DNA from: an uncultured Bacteroidales bacterium
GTDB lineage: Bacteria > Bacteroidota > Bacteroidia > Bacteroidales > Muribaculaceae
Length of the DNA: 64,000 nucleotides
Assembly (NCBI GenBank): GCA_902792435.1
Contig: CADAZN010000004.1
Coordinates: 1-64,000, forward strand
Direction of reading: 5' to 3'
The translations under genes were made by a program, and so were the position numbers. The notes beneath the pieces were generated by a model that saw only the letters and a program-made list of their open reading frames with translations, did not search any database and was not told the origin of the DNA. This document shows, in pieces, positions 26,503 to 34,294 of this stretch (within the stretch, counting starts at the first letter, position 1; each line of letters opens with the position of its first letter).

Positions 26503-27579
26503 TCACTGCTTTTTGCGAATTAATATTCTTCTATAAGGTAATTTAGGCTTCCCTTCAATCAAATAATATAGATCTCCATCTCTAAGTCCTTTATTTTGAA
26601 CCTTTAGCTCACGAGGAAATGGTTTAAGGCCAAGTTCAATGCCATAGTCGCCATGAGGATGTCCTAGAATTTCAAATTGCTCGGGACAATACTTGTCTAA
26701 GAAAGAAATAGGGACACCCATTGCTCCGTAAAAATCTGATGGTATTGCATCAGTATAAGGCACTTCAATAGCATCAAAATTCTCATAATGAATATATTCT
26801 TGACCTCGTATCTCTTTATGTTTGCTATGCTTAATATTATCCGCCATTGTCATTAATTGTAATGGCTGATGACGTCGGCCATGGTCTAAATTAGTGTACC
26901 AACATGTATTTCCCATTTTCATGAAACCTCCTTCTGGTTTAATATATTCTTTAGAGCCACTAGTCACACCTAGCCATACAATATTATTTTTGATTAGTGG
27001 AAACACCTCTTTATATGAAATTGCATTCATATTCCCAATAATAATAAATTTCTTATCGGCTTCTACTAACCAACCAATAAACTCACGAAACAGCGAAAAT
27101 GGTGGATTTGTCACAATAATATCTGCCTCATCACGCAAGGCTTTTATCTCCTCACTACGAAAGTCTCCATCTCCCTCAAGGTACTGCCATTCAAGGTCAT
27201 CAATATTGATGCGATTATCACCAGTGATGTCACGCTCCAAGATAAAAATCTTACCATTAGTCTTTGATTTATCCGGGTTGTAATATGGCTGAACAGTCTC
27301 AAAAAGTGTGGGTTGATAGGGAATCTTGTACTTTTTGCTCTCGGGGGCATAACTAGTGGATATCAGCTTTTTCAAACCAAGCAATTCAAAATTCTGGGCA
27401 AAGAACTTGGTAAAGTTGCTCCACTCTGGGTCATCACATGGCAGCAGCACCGTCTTGCCACGAAACACATTTTTGTCGTAGTCAAGATAAGCGTTTATTT
27501 CCTTTTGGATGTCGGCATACTGCGTGTAGAACTCGTCATTCTTTGCAGTCTTGGCATTCGATAAATTCTGATTCGCCAT
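26503..27579 (-). CDS. EcoRI-type adenine-specific DNA methyltransferase
   Basis: A 358-residue protein beginning NQNLSNAKTAKNDEFYTQY. It has the amino-methylase catalytic motif NPPF (in DIIVTNPPFSLFREFI) and a fold like the M.EcoRI family. It would methylate N6 of adenine, protecting host DNA from the partner nuclease. The ATG at 27579 is preferred to an in-frame ATG 42 bp upstream because it begins the conserved region; the upstream part lies inside a hairpin. Its leader is long and highly structured. Confidence 0.85.
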   Translation of the reverse strand: MANQNLSNAKTAKNDEFYTQYADIQKEINAYLDYDKNVFRGKTVLLPCDDPEWSNFTKFFAQNFELLGLKKLISTSYAPESKKYKIPYQPTLFETVQPYYNPDKSKTNGKIFILERDITGDNRINIDDLEWQYLEGDGDFRSEEIKALRDEADIIVTNPPFSLFREFIGWLVEADKKFIIIGNMNAISYKEVFPLIKNNIVWLGVTSGSKEYIKPEGGFMKMGNTCWYTNLDHGRRHQPLQLMTMADNIKHSKHKEIRGQEYIHYENFDAIEVPYTDAIPSDFYGAMGVPISFLDKYCPEQFEILGHPHGDYGIELGLKPFPRELKVQNKGLRDGDLYYLIEGKPKLPYRRILIRKKQ

Positions 27580-27582
27580 AAT

Positions 27583-27620
27583 TGATTGATAGTTATGATA
27601 TCGCATCCAACTATCAATCA
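27583..27620 (-). promoter_or_regulatory. 12-bp inverted repeat abutting the methylase start codon
   Basis: TGATTGATAGTT (27583-27594) and its exact complement AACTATCAATCA (27609-27620) flank 14 nt. The hairpin ends only 3 nt before the ATG, so in mRNA it would cover the ribosome landing site. As DNA it could be an operator for autoregulation. Confidence 0.6.
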
Positions 27621-27653
27621 CGCCGAGACGGAAAAGGCGCGATACACCTTATC

Positions 27654-27824
27654 CGTTCAGCAAGAGGTAGCGTCGCATGGCACCTCTGTCCCGTAATAAG
27701 AATGCATCACGCCAAGCGTGAGCATTGCTATATTCACGAGACAGTAAGCCCTATACGAACTTACCGCACTATTATTATCGTGCTTGTTATGCCTTTAAAA
27801 GTTTGCGACGCTTTTGGCTGAACG
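27654..27824 (-). ncRNA. Candidate structured, pseudoknotted leader RNA
   Basis: Read on the minus strand, an 8-bp helix (27824-27817 with 27661-27654) closes the element. Inside it, an 8-bp helix (27812-27805 with 27676-27669) pairs into the loop of a 6-bp hairpin (27687-27682 with 27668-27663), forming a pseudoknot. Between them are three hairpins: 27783-27780/27769-27766, 27764-27760/27748-27744 and a long one with outer helix 27743-27736/27694-27687 and inner stem with CACGC/GCGTG. The outer helix of the last contains a G-U pair only on the minus strand, supporting this orientation. It lies between a promoter and the methylase gene. I do not recognise it as a known riboswitch, tmRNA or 6S RNA. 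Confidence 0.5.
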
Positions 27825-27905
27825 CGAAATAATAGCGAATGCTTATGTTTTTAATATGTCGATTGTGAGAAAAATGCCAACTCCTTGGCTCCCACAACTC
27901 AATCG

Positions 27906-27935
27906 CAAAATTAGTTAATTTATCTCACAAAACAA
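27906..27935 (-). promoter_or_regulatory. Promoter of the methylase-nuclease operon
   Basis: On the minus strand, TTG (27935-27933) and TAATTTTG (27913-27906) are 19 bp apart. Transcription would start near 27899, giving a leader of about 320 nt before the methylase ATG. A further imperfect hairpin (GATTG/CAATC, 27861-27904) spans the start point. Confidence 0.55.
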
Positions 27936-28002
27936 GCAAAAAATAGAAATTATATCAATTTCTTAAATATTTCATGTTAAAAATAGACAAGATTTGCAAG
28001 CC

Positions 28003-28202
28003 TGTTGTCAATGTATTGCGAGCCATTGGCTCGTACAAAAAAGAAAGAGGGTGTGCCAGAATTTTGAAACGCCCTCTCTCCGTCAAACCCACGTTCGGCG
28101 TTGTCCTGTATTGCAAGTTGCAACTTGCACCCATTTTACACCACTTCACGTTGCTATTTTCCAGCGTGGGTGTTGTTCATGTATTGCAAGGCAAGCGCCT
28201 TG
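28003..28202. repeat. Three repeats of a 20-bp sequence each followed by a different palindrome
   Basis: GTTGTcmATGTATTGCrAG occurs at 28004, 28100 and 28172. Each copy runs into a self-complementary segment whose bases differ but whose pairing is kept: CGAGCC/GGCTCG (28019-28033), CAAGTTG/CAACTTG (28114-28127) and CAAGGC/GCCTTG (28187-28202). An extra 8-bp hairpin lies at 28046-28077. The element is upstream of the ATPase gene. Confidence 0.65.
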
Positions 28203-28268
28203 TACTAAAAGAGGTAGATTCGCGGCAAGATTATGAACTGTGAACTCTTCCCTGTTATTTTAATATGG

Positions 28269-28297
28269 TTTTGAGATAAACAAAGCCTCTACCTTTG
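28269..28297 (+). promoter_or_regulatory. Promoter of the RecA-like ATPase gene
   Basis: TTTTG (28269-28273) and TACCTTTG (28290-28297), 16 bp apart. The -7 box overlaps an upstream in-frame start at 28295, so the ATG at 28328 must be used. Confidence 0.5.
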
Positions 28298-28327
28298 CCT
28301 CAAAAAAATAATTTAAACTTAAATACC

Positions 28328-29671
28328 ATGGAAACAACAACCATTACCGAAGAATTCATCAGTCGCATGGACGACGAACTGCGATATAACTCCAACCTCT
28401 ACCAAAAAGACGGCGAACCTTTTGGCTCCCAAGCACTTTCCTCTATGGCAGGAGGTTCCTTCCCTGCTGTAGACCTTTGGCACGGACTCTGGTACCAAGG
28501 TGAAATGGCGTGCCTTTTCGGCGAGCCCAACGTCGGCAAGACAATTCTCGCCATGCAAATTGCCAACGAACTAAACAAACGAGGTCTCAAGACACTCTAC
28601 TTCGACTTCGAGAACGCTGCCCATCAGTTCAAGTCAAGATACAAGACCGACAAGTTCAACTACAGCACTGGCGACGGAGAATTTATCGTCAAGCCACTAA
28701 ACCCCAACTATTCCACTGCACCGCTCGACAGCCGCAGCATCCTCGACTACATTAAGAAGGACTTCGTCACCGAACGCGCACCCGTCATCATCATCGACGA
28801 CATCACTCACCTCATCGGCTCGGGCGACCAGGCCGACGTGCGATATGTCCTCAACACTCTGCGGAGCTGGTCGCAGCACTTCCTTGTTTCCATCCTTGTT
28901 CTGGCACATTCCAAGCGACGCAAACCCACTTCGCTCACTACCATCGACTCGCTCGCAGGCTCCTTCGAGTATTCCTACGCCTTCGACTCCATCTTCTCAC
29001 TCACACGTGCCAATTACTACAACGCCAAGCAAAACAACATCACACATTATATTAAACACCACAAGAACCGCATGGGCCCCGTCACCTACCACGAGTTCAA
29101 CGTCATCACTGCACAGTTCGGACGCGACGAGAACAATGGCTTCCTGCAGTTCAACAACCTCTATACAGGTGGCAACGAGCGCCAACTACTACGAGATAAC
29201 GGCTATAACACTCCCGAACAAATCACTCAAGCCATCATCGAATACAAGAAACTCTTCTTAACAACTAGAGAAATCGCCAACCTCGTCGGCTGCTCACAAT
29301 CCCACGTCTCAAAAACCCTCACCAAGCACTACACCACCTCCCCCTCTAAGCAAAATGGAGCAGAAAGCAGCTCCCCCTCTTGTCTAGACGAGGCAAGTAG
29401 CAGCTCCCCCTCTAAAATAGAGGGGGTTGGGGGGAGTATGAAAAAGGAACCTCAAGGCAGTTCCCCCTCTAAGAGGAGTATGCCTAATTGTGCATTGAGC
29501 ATTATGCATTGTGCATTCCCCCAAAACCCTATGCCAAAAATAAAACTCGAACCCGACCTCACACCCATCTACGATGCCTCACGATACCTCATCGATCCCT
29601 ATGGGCGCAGGATAACCATCGAAGAATACAACGAGTATTACAGCGACGAATCTCAAGATGAAGCACCTTAG
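28328..29671 (+). CDS. RecA-like (AAA_25/RepA-type) ATPase with repeat-expanded C-terminus
   Basis: A 447-residue protein. Walker A is GEPNVGKT (about residue 62) and Walker B is VIIIDDITHL (about 155), in the hexameric RepA/DnaB-like ATPase family often found on mobile elements. After the ATPase core is an HTH-like segment (LTTREIANLVGCSQSHVSKTL). Residues about 340-400 are low complexity and derive from dispersed repeats: several TCCCCCTCT units, a long CCCCCTCT/AGAGGGGG palindrome at 29403-29436 and a TGCATTATGCATTGTGCATT segment at 29490-29517. The frame survives these insertions and a conserved end follows. Its role (replication, mobilisation or defence) is unknown. Confidence 0.75.
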   Translation: METTTITEEFISRMDDELRYNSNLYQKDGEPFGSQALSSMAGGSFPAVDLWHGLWYQGEMACLFGEPNVGKTILAMQIANELNKRGLKTLYFDFENAAHQFKSRYKTDKFNYSTGDGEFIVKPLNPNYSTAPLDSRSILDYIKKDFVTERAPVIIIDDITHLIGSGDQADVRYVLNTLRSWSQHFLVSILVLAHSKRRKPTSLTTIDSLAGSFEYSYAFDSIFSLTRANYYNAKQNNITHYIKHHKNRMGPVTYHEFNVITAQFGRDENNGFLQFNNLYTGGNERQLLRDNGYNTPEQITQAIIEYKKLFLTTREIANLVGCSQSHVSKTLTKHYTTSPSKQNGAESSSPSCLDEASSSSPSKIEGVGGSMKKEPQGSSPSKRSMPNCALSIMHCAFPQNPMPKIKLEPDLTPIYDASRYLIDPYGRRITIEEYNEYYSDESQDEAP

Positions 29672-29686
29672 CCTGAAAAAAGTTGA

Positions 29687-29731
29687 CTGATTCCACTGAT
29701 TCCACTGATTCCAGTGATTCCAGCGATTCCA
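29687..29731. repeat. Five tandem copies of a 9-bp unit
   Basis: CTGATTCCA is repeated five times with minor changes in the last two copies, just after the ATPase stop. It is a simple tandem repeat that may vary in copy number. Confidence 0.8.
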
Positions 29732-29760
29732 TTTCGCTACAAAGAAAAATGTGGATATAA

Positions 29761-29791
29761 TTGGAGATAAATAAAATAAAGTATATCTTTG
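29761..29791 (+). promoter_or_regulatory. Promoter of the M6 protease gene
   Basis: TTG (29761-29763) and TATCTTTG (29784-29791) are 20 bp apart. The leader of about 95 nt contains a small hairpin (AGTGG/CCACT, 29819-29836). Confidence 0.55.
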
Positions 29792-29892
29792 CGAGCTATT
29801 GTCAAATACATAATAATAATAGTGGTTTTGACACCACTACTGTTGTGATAGCAGAATATTAAACAATACACAATTATAAACAACTTAAACAC

Positions 29893-32124
29893 ATGAAAAA
29901 ATTCTTTACTGTGATTGCTAGTGCACTAGTGACGCTTGCAGCGCTTGCAGTGCCCGCAGTCCCCACCCCCATCCAGGTTACTCAACCCGATGGCACCCAA
30001 TTGATGATTAAAATCGTTGGCGACGAGTTCTTTAACTACCACACCACCGTTGATGGCTACACCATCGTTCGCGATGCTGCTGGCTATTTTGTTTATGCCC
30101 AGAGCCAGAACGACGACCTCGTTCCCAGCAAGGTGATTGCTCACAACGTGACAGAGCGCTCGGCAAGCGAGGCTCAGTTTGTAAGCACCCTTCAGAAAGG
30201 CATTTTCAGCCGTGTTGCCGCTCGTAACGGCAAGCAGAAACGAGCTCCAATTGATGCTGCTACTAAGGCTGCCGGAGCTAAGGCAGCCCAGTATGACTAC
30301 AACAACTTCCGTGGCATCATTATCCTGGTGGATTATAATGATTGCCAGTTCACCCGCAGCGATGCGCATGACTTCTACGACCGCATGGCCAACGAGGTGG
30401 GATACACTGGCTACACCAACGAGGACGGCTCCCCCAACTATTATGGCGCTTGCACCGGTAGTGTGCGCGACTACTACACCGACAACAGCCAGGGTCGTTT
30501 CAGCCCCACCTTCGACGTGTATGGTCCAGTTCACTTGACTAACTATTCGGTTGATGACCATAATAAGTGGGAAAACACTGGCGAGATTTGGAAGGCCGCA
30601 ATGCTACAAATTAACTCGCAAGTTGATTTCACCCAGTATGATGGTGACAACGACGGCAATATCGACATGATTTACTTCATTGGTGCCGGTAGCGGTTCAA
30701 ACAGCGATGGCTCGAGCACTCACTTGTGGCCTCACAAGAGCGACCTCTATTGGGAGGACATCGTTGTTGACGGCAAGCGCGCACGCACCTATGCCTGCTC
30801 GACCGAGTATCTGTATAACTCATACTATGGCCTTTTTGACGGCATTGGCACCATTTGCCACGAGTTCAGCCATGTGCTTGGCCTGCCCGACCTTTATGAC
30901 ACCGACTATGAAGATGGCGGTGGCCAGAGCCAGATTCCTGGCGACTGGGAGGTGATGTCGGGAGGTAGCTACAACAATTACTCTCGCACCCCAGTGGCCT
31001 ACAGCCTCTATGACCGCTACTCAATTGGCTTTGCCAATGCTCAGGTCATTAACGCTAAGGGAGAGTATTCACTCAACCAGATTGGCGCAACTGGCGAAGG
31101 CTACATTATCAATAGCCCCGAGAACCAGGTGAAGTTCTATCTTGAGAACCGCCAGAATACACGCTGGGATGCCTACGCTCCTGGCCATGGCATGCTAATT
31201 TGCCGCGTTGACTCTACCAACTCCTCGGTGTGGGACAGCAACGACGTGAACTGCAACCCTGCCCACAACTACTATGTGCTGCTGCGTGCCGGCAATGGCA
31301 CTGGCAACGAGCAGGCCGATGACGCATTCCCTGCAGGTGCTACATTTATCACCAACACCACTACTCCAAACCTCAAGACCTGGAGCGGCCTTGCCTGCCA
31401 GTATAACATCACCAACATACGCGAGGAGAATGGTGTGATTTACTTCACCATTGGCGATGACTCGTCGCTTCACAGCGTGGTTGAGGACTTTGAGGAGATG
31501 CCTGTTGTCACCACTCCACCAAGTGATGATGTGCAGGGTGTTTTATCGAAATGGAAATTTGTGAACTGCTATGTAACCAACCCCGCGAGCGACTATTGCA
31601 ACGGTGAGCACTCGGCAGTGTTCAAGAAACCAGCGTCGCTCACAATGACTCAGGACGTTCGTTACCAGAGCTACATGGTAACCTTTGATGCCTACAACTC
31701 ATCGACCACCGCAGCCAAATTCATCCTCTATTGCTCTACCGACCAAGGTGCCACTTGGAATGCTGTTGCCAACAGCGATGGCGAGACCACCTCGACAGTT
31801 ACTGCCAATGGCAGTGCAACGCTGCAATACACCTTCAACATGGACGTGCCAGCACGCTACCGCATCAGCATGAGCGCTGGCACCTCAAGCTATAAGACCT
31901 ATGTTGACGACTTCACTATCCATTATACCGAGATTATACCCGGTGGCGTTGTGGCTGGTGATGTTAACGGCGATGGCGAGGTGACATCGGTTGATATTAC
32001 AGCCCTTTACAACTACCTGCTCAACAATGACACTAGTGCCATTGTTAATGGTGACCAGGACGGTGATGGTGTAATCACATCAACTGATATTACTGTGGTA
32101 TACAATATCTTGCTTAGCAATTGA
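29893..32124 (+). CDS. Secreted M6-family metalloprotease with dockerin-like C-terminus
   Basis: A 743-residue protein with a signal peptide (about 1-20). A propeptide-like region is followed by the protease domain, whose zinc motif HEFSHVLGLPD (His about 323) matches the immune-inhibitor-A/M6 pattern HExxHxxGxxD. A jelly-roll-like domain (about 530-670) and a C-terminal dockerin-type pair of Ca-binding loops (GDVNGDGEVTSVDI and GDQDGDGVITSTDI) follow. It probably digests host or dietary protein outside the cell. It is a single gene bounded by promoter and terminator. Confidence 0.88.
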   Translation: MKKFFTVIASALVTLAALAVPAVPTPIQVTQPDGTQLMIKIVGDEFFNYHTTVDGYTIVRDAAGYFVYAQSQNDDLVPSKVIAHNVTERSASEAQFVSTLQKGIFSRVAARNGKQKRAPIDAATKAAGAKAAQYDYNNFRGIIILVDYNDCQFTRSDAHDFYDRMANEVGYTGYTNEDGSPNYYGACTGSVRDYYTDNSQGRFSPTFDVYGPVHLTNYSVDDHNKWENTGEIWKAAMLQINSQVDFTQYDGDNDGNIDMIYFIGAGSGSNSDGSSTHLWPHKSDLYWEDIVVDGKRARTYACSTEYLYNSYYGLFDGIGTICHEFSHVLGLPDLYDTDYEDGGGQSQIPGDWEVMSGGSYNNYSRTPVAYSLYDRYSIGFANAQVINAKGEYSLNQIGATGEGYIINSPENQVKFYLENRQNTRWDAYAPGHGMLICRVDSTNSSVWDSNDVNCNPAHNYYVLLRAGNGTGNEQADDAFPAGATFITNTTTPNLKTWSGLACQYNITNIREENGVIYFTIGDDSSLHSVVEDFEEMPVVTTPPSDDVQGVLSKWKFVNCYVTNPASDYCNGEHSAVFKKPASLTMTQDVRYQSYMVTFDAYNSSTTAAKFILYCSTDQGATWNAVANSDGETTSTVTANGSATLQYTFNMDVPARYRISMSAGTSSYKTYVDDFTIHYTEIIPGGVVAGDVNGDGEVTSVDITALYNYLLNNDTSAIVNGDQDGDGVITSTDITVVYNILLSN

Positions 32125-32139
32125 TAATTGCGAGAATAC

Positions 32140-32173
32140 AACAAGAGGGGTGGCTCGCGCCACCCCTCTTGTT
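32140..32173. terminator. Strong rho-independent terminator
   Basis: A perfect 14-bp stem (32140-32153 with 32160-32173, loop of six bases) with flanking A and T runs follows the M6 protease stop. Confidence 0.88.
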
Positions 32174-32262
32174 TATTAAAATATTGTGAAAAAATCAATT
32201 AGATACGTCCACGACCTTTGCGGAAGCCTTCGATTAATTAGCTAAATTCGCTCAACTCGCCG

Positions 32263-32883
32263 TCAGATGATTGGGAAGAGGCCGTAGAGGAGGCCGTCGA
32301 TGCGCTCGGTGACCTTGGCGAAGTCTTCGGGACGATCACCAAACTTGCAGTTGTCGCCATCGATGATGATGAGCTTGCCATCGTAGCCTTCAATCCATTT
32401 CTCGTAGAGACGCTCAAGACCTTGGAGATAGTCGAGGCGGATAGTCTGCTCATATTCACGGCCACGCTTCTGAATTTGTCCTACCAGTGTCGAGATGCTC
32501 GAGCGGATGTAAATCATCAAGTCGGGCTTGTTGACCAGCGACATCATGAGCTGGAAAAGGTCCTGATAGGTCTCGAAGTCACGGTCGCTCATCTTGCCCT
32601 GGTTGTGAAGGTTAGGAGCGAAGATGCACGCGTCCTCAAAGATTGTGCGGTCCTGGATTATGACCTGGTCGCTCTGGGAGATTTCCACCACATCCTTGAA
32701 ACGCTTGTTGAGGAAATAGATTTGAAGGTTAAACGACCAGCGCTCCATGTCGTCATAGAAGTCGGCAAGATAGGGATTGTTGGTCACTGATTCAAAACGT
32801 GGCTCCCATCCGTAGTGCTCGGCGAGCATACGTGTTAATGTGGTCTTGCCACAACCGATGTTTCCTGATATTGCTATATGCAT
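32263..32883 (-). CDS. Deoxynucleoside kinase (copy 1)
   Basis: A 206-residue P-loop kinase of the dNK family: Walker A GNIGCGKTT, the DRT motif in IIQDRTIFEDA, and the lid-region arginines in QKRGREYE. It phosphorylates deoxynucleosides (dA/dG/dC) in salvage. It is closely similar to the adjacent copy at 32925, indicating tandem duplication; in related bacteria such pairs form the two subunits of deoxyadenosine/deoxyguanosine kinase. Confidence 0.9.
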   Translation of the reverse strand: MHIAISGNIGCGKTTLTRMLAEHYGWEPRFESVTNNPYLADFYDDMERWSFNLQIYFLNKRFKDVVEISQSDQVIIQDRTIFEDACIFAPNLHNQGKMSDRDFETYQDLFQLMMSLVNKPDLMIYIRSSISTLVGQIQKRGREYEQTIRLDYLQGLERLYEKWIEGYDGKLIIIDGDNCKFGDRPEDFAKVTERIDGLLYGLFPII

Positions 32884-32924
32884 GTTTTTAAGAATTTAGT
32901 TTTCAGTATTCAGTTCTCAGTCTC

Positions 32925-33569
32925 TTAAATCTCTAATCCCTCATCTTTTTTCATTGGGAAGAGACCATAGAGTAGACTGTCGATGCGGTTGGTGATGCCG
33001 ATGAAGTCCTCACGTCGGTTCTCGAAGTCGAGATTGTCCTTGTCGACAATCATCACGCGTCCCTTGTAATGGTTGGTGATGAAGTCCTCATAACGGCGGT
33101 TGAGATTGTCGAGATACTCGATTTGCATGGTCTGCTCATAGTCACGGCCACGCTTTTGGATGTTAGCCACCAGATGCTCTACCGACGAGCGCAGGTAAAT
33201 CATCAGGTCGGGCAGCTTGACAATCGAGAGCATGTGCTCAAAGAGCTCCATGTAGGTCTCGAAGTCTCGTTCAGAGATGTTGCCCATCGCGCGGTTGTTG
33301 GCCACAAAGACATAGACCCCCTCAAAAATTGAGCGGTCTTGCAAAACAACATCCTTGGCTTGAGATATGGCAAGCAGGTCGCGGAATCGCTCCTTGAGAA
33401 AATAGACCTCAAGGTTGAACGACCATCGCTGAATGTCGTGATAATAATCTTCGAGATAGGGGTTGTTGGTTACTGACTCATATCGCGGAGTCCACCCGTA
33501 ATGCTGCGCCAACAGCTTGGTGAGCGTTGATTTTCCTGAGCCAATATTTCCGGCGATGACGATGTGCAT
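32925..33569 (-). CDS. Deoxynucleoside kinase (copy 2)
   Basis: A 214-residue dNK-family protein with Walker A GNIGSGKST, the VLQDRSIFEGV motif and QKRGRDYEQT. Its first 75 residues are nearly collinear with copy 1 (for example HYGWTPRYESVTNNPYL). It is upstream of copy 1 by 41 bp and both are likely transcribed together; a TAACTTTG box at 33602-33595 may be the promoter. Confidence 0.9.
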   Translation of the reverse strand: MHIVIAGNIGSGKSTLTKLLAQHYGWTPRYESVTNNPYLEDYYHDIQRWSFNLEVYFLKERFRDLLAISQAKDVVLQDRSIFEGVYVFVANNRAMGNISERDFETYMELFEHMLSIVKLPDLMIYLRSSVEHLVANIQKRGRDYEQTMQIEYLDNLNRRYEDFITNHYKGRVMIVDKDNLDFENRREDFIGITNRIDSLLYGLFPMKKDEGLEI

Positions 33570-33594
33570 AAGGACTTGGAGTTTTCTTGGTTTG

Positions 33595-33602
33595 CAAAGT
33601 TA
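33595..33602 (-). promoter_or_regulatory. -7 box for the deoxynucleoside kinase pair
   Basis: TAACTTTG on the minus strand matches TAnnTTTG, 26 bp before the ATG. The -33 element is not clear. Confidence 0.4.
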
Positions 33603-33670
33603 AGAAATTCCGTCAAACTTTCCTAACGAAAAGACGATTTTTCTAAGAATATTTGTTAGGGCATTGGTTA

Positions 33671-33710
33671 TCAAAAAACAAGAGTGCGAGACTAAGTAGC
33701 CTCGCACTCT
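33671..33710 (-). terminator. Rho-independent terminator
   Basis: A 10-bp stem (33681-33690 with 33701-33710) followed on the minus strand by a run of six Ts ends the gene at 33738. Confidence 0.85.
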
Positions 33711-33737
33711 GAATATTCTAAATAAGAGCGATTAATC

Positions 33738-34250
33738 TTATTTTGCATAGAATGTCATCTCGGCACCAGTGCTATCGGCAAGAACGAGACGGTGGCTGTC
33801 GAGAGAAACAACCTTCATGTTGCCCATGTCAGGAAGCACCTTAAACATTTCTTTCTTAGCCTCGGCTTTACCTTTCTCAAGCTCTGGTTTAATCATTTGC
33901 ATCATCATAGCCTTGGTTTGAGCGTCCACGCCTTCAAAATCGATGTCGAAATCAATTTTGGCTTTTCCCTTATCAAGATTAATTTTAAGGTCCTTAGCAT
34001 CGAGCTTGTAGGTGCCAGGAACTTCAAGTTCAATTCCGATAGACATCTTCATGCCGCCTTCTTTCATATCTTGGATAGCAGCAAGTTCGATTTCACAAGT
34101 ACCATTGTTCTCAAATTTCATTTCAACTGCAATCTGTTGTCCATCTTCATCAGGTACCATGGTGCACCACTCTTTGCCAGTGAGGCTCTGGGCATTAACG
34201 GTTACGATCGATGCAATAATCAATAATAATGTAAATAATGTTTTCTTCAT
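33738..34250 (-). CDS. Small secreted protein, lipocalin-like
   Basis: A 170-residue protein with a signal peptide (cleavage near VNAQS). The mature region opens LTGKEWCTMVPDEDGQQIAVEMKFENNGTCEI, a pattern seen in Bacteroidota lipocalin-like or calycin-like small exported proteins. No catalytic motif is seen. It lies 45 bp after mlaF and may be read from the same transcript, but a role with it is not shown. Confidence 0.6.
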   Translation of the reverse strand: MKKTLFTLLLIIASIVTVNAQSLTGKEWCTMVPDEDGQQIAVEMKFENNGTCEIELAAIQDMKEGGMKMSIGIELEVPGTYKLDAKDLKINLDKGKAKIDFDIDFEGVDAQTKAMMMQMIKPELEKGKAEAKKEMFKVLPDMGNMKVVSLDSHRLVLADSTGAEMTFYAK

Positions 34251-34294
34251 AGTTGTAAAGAATAAAAAATGTGATATCTGGGGTTATTTAATAG

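Noticed and set aside
27654-27824. Structured region as tmRNA, RNase P RNA, cobalamin riboswitch or 6S RNA
   Set aside because: The conserved cores of those RNAs (tRNA-like ends, P4 core, B12 box, long single stem) are not seen; it is left as an unassigned structured RNA.
28003-28202. Possible CRISPR array
   Set aside because: Three short repeats with uneven spacing (96 and 72 bp), each followed by a palindrome, and no cas genes; not a CRISPR.
29893-32124. Cellulosome-type assembly inferred from dockerin domains
   Set aside because: No cohesin or scaffoldin is present, and dockerin-like ends are common in non-cellulosomal Bacteroidota proteins.
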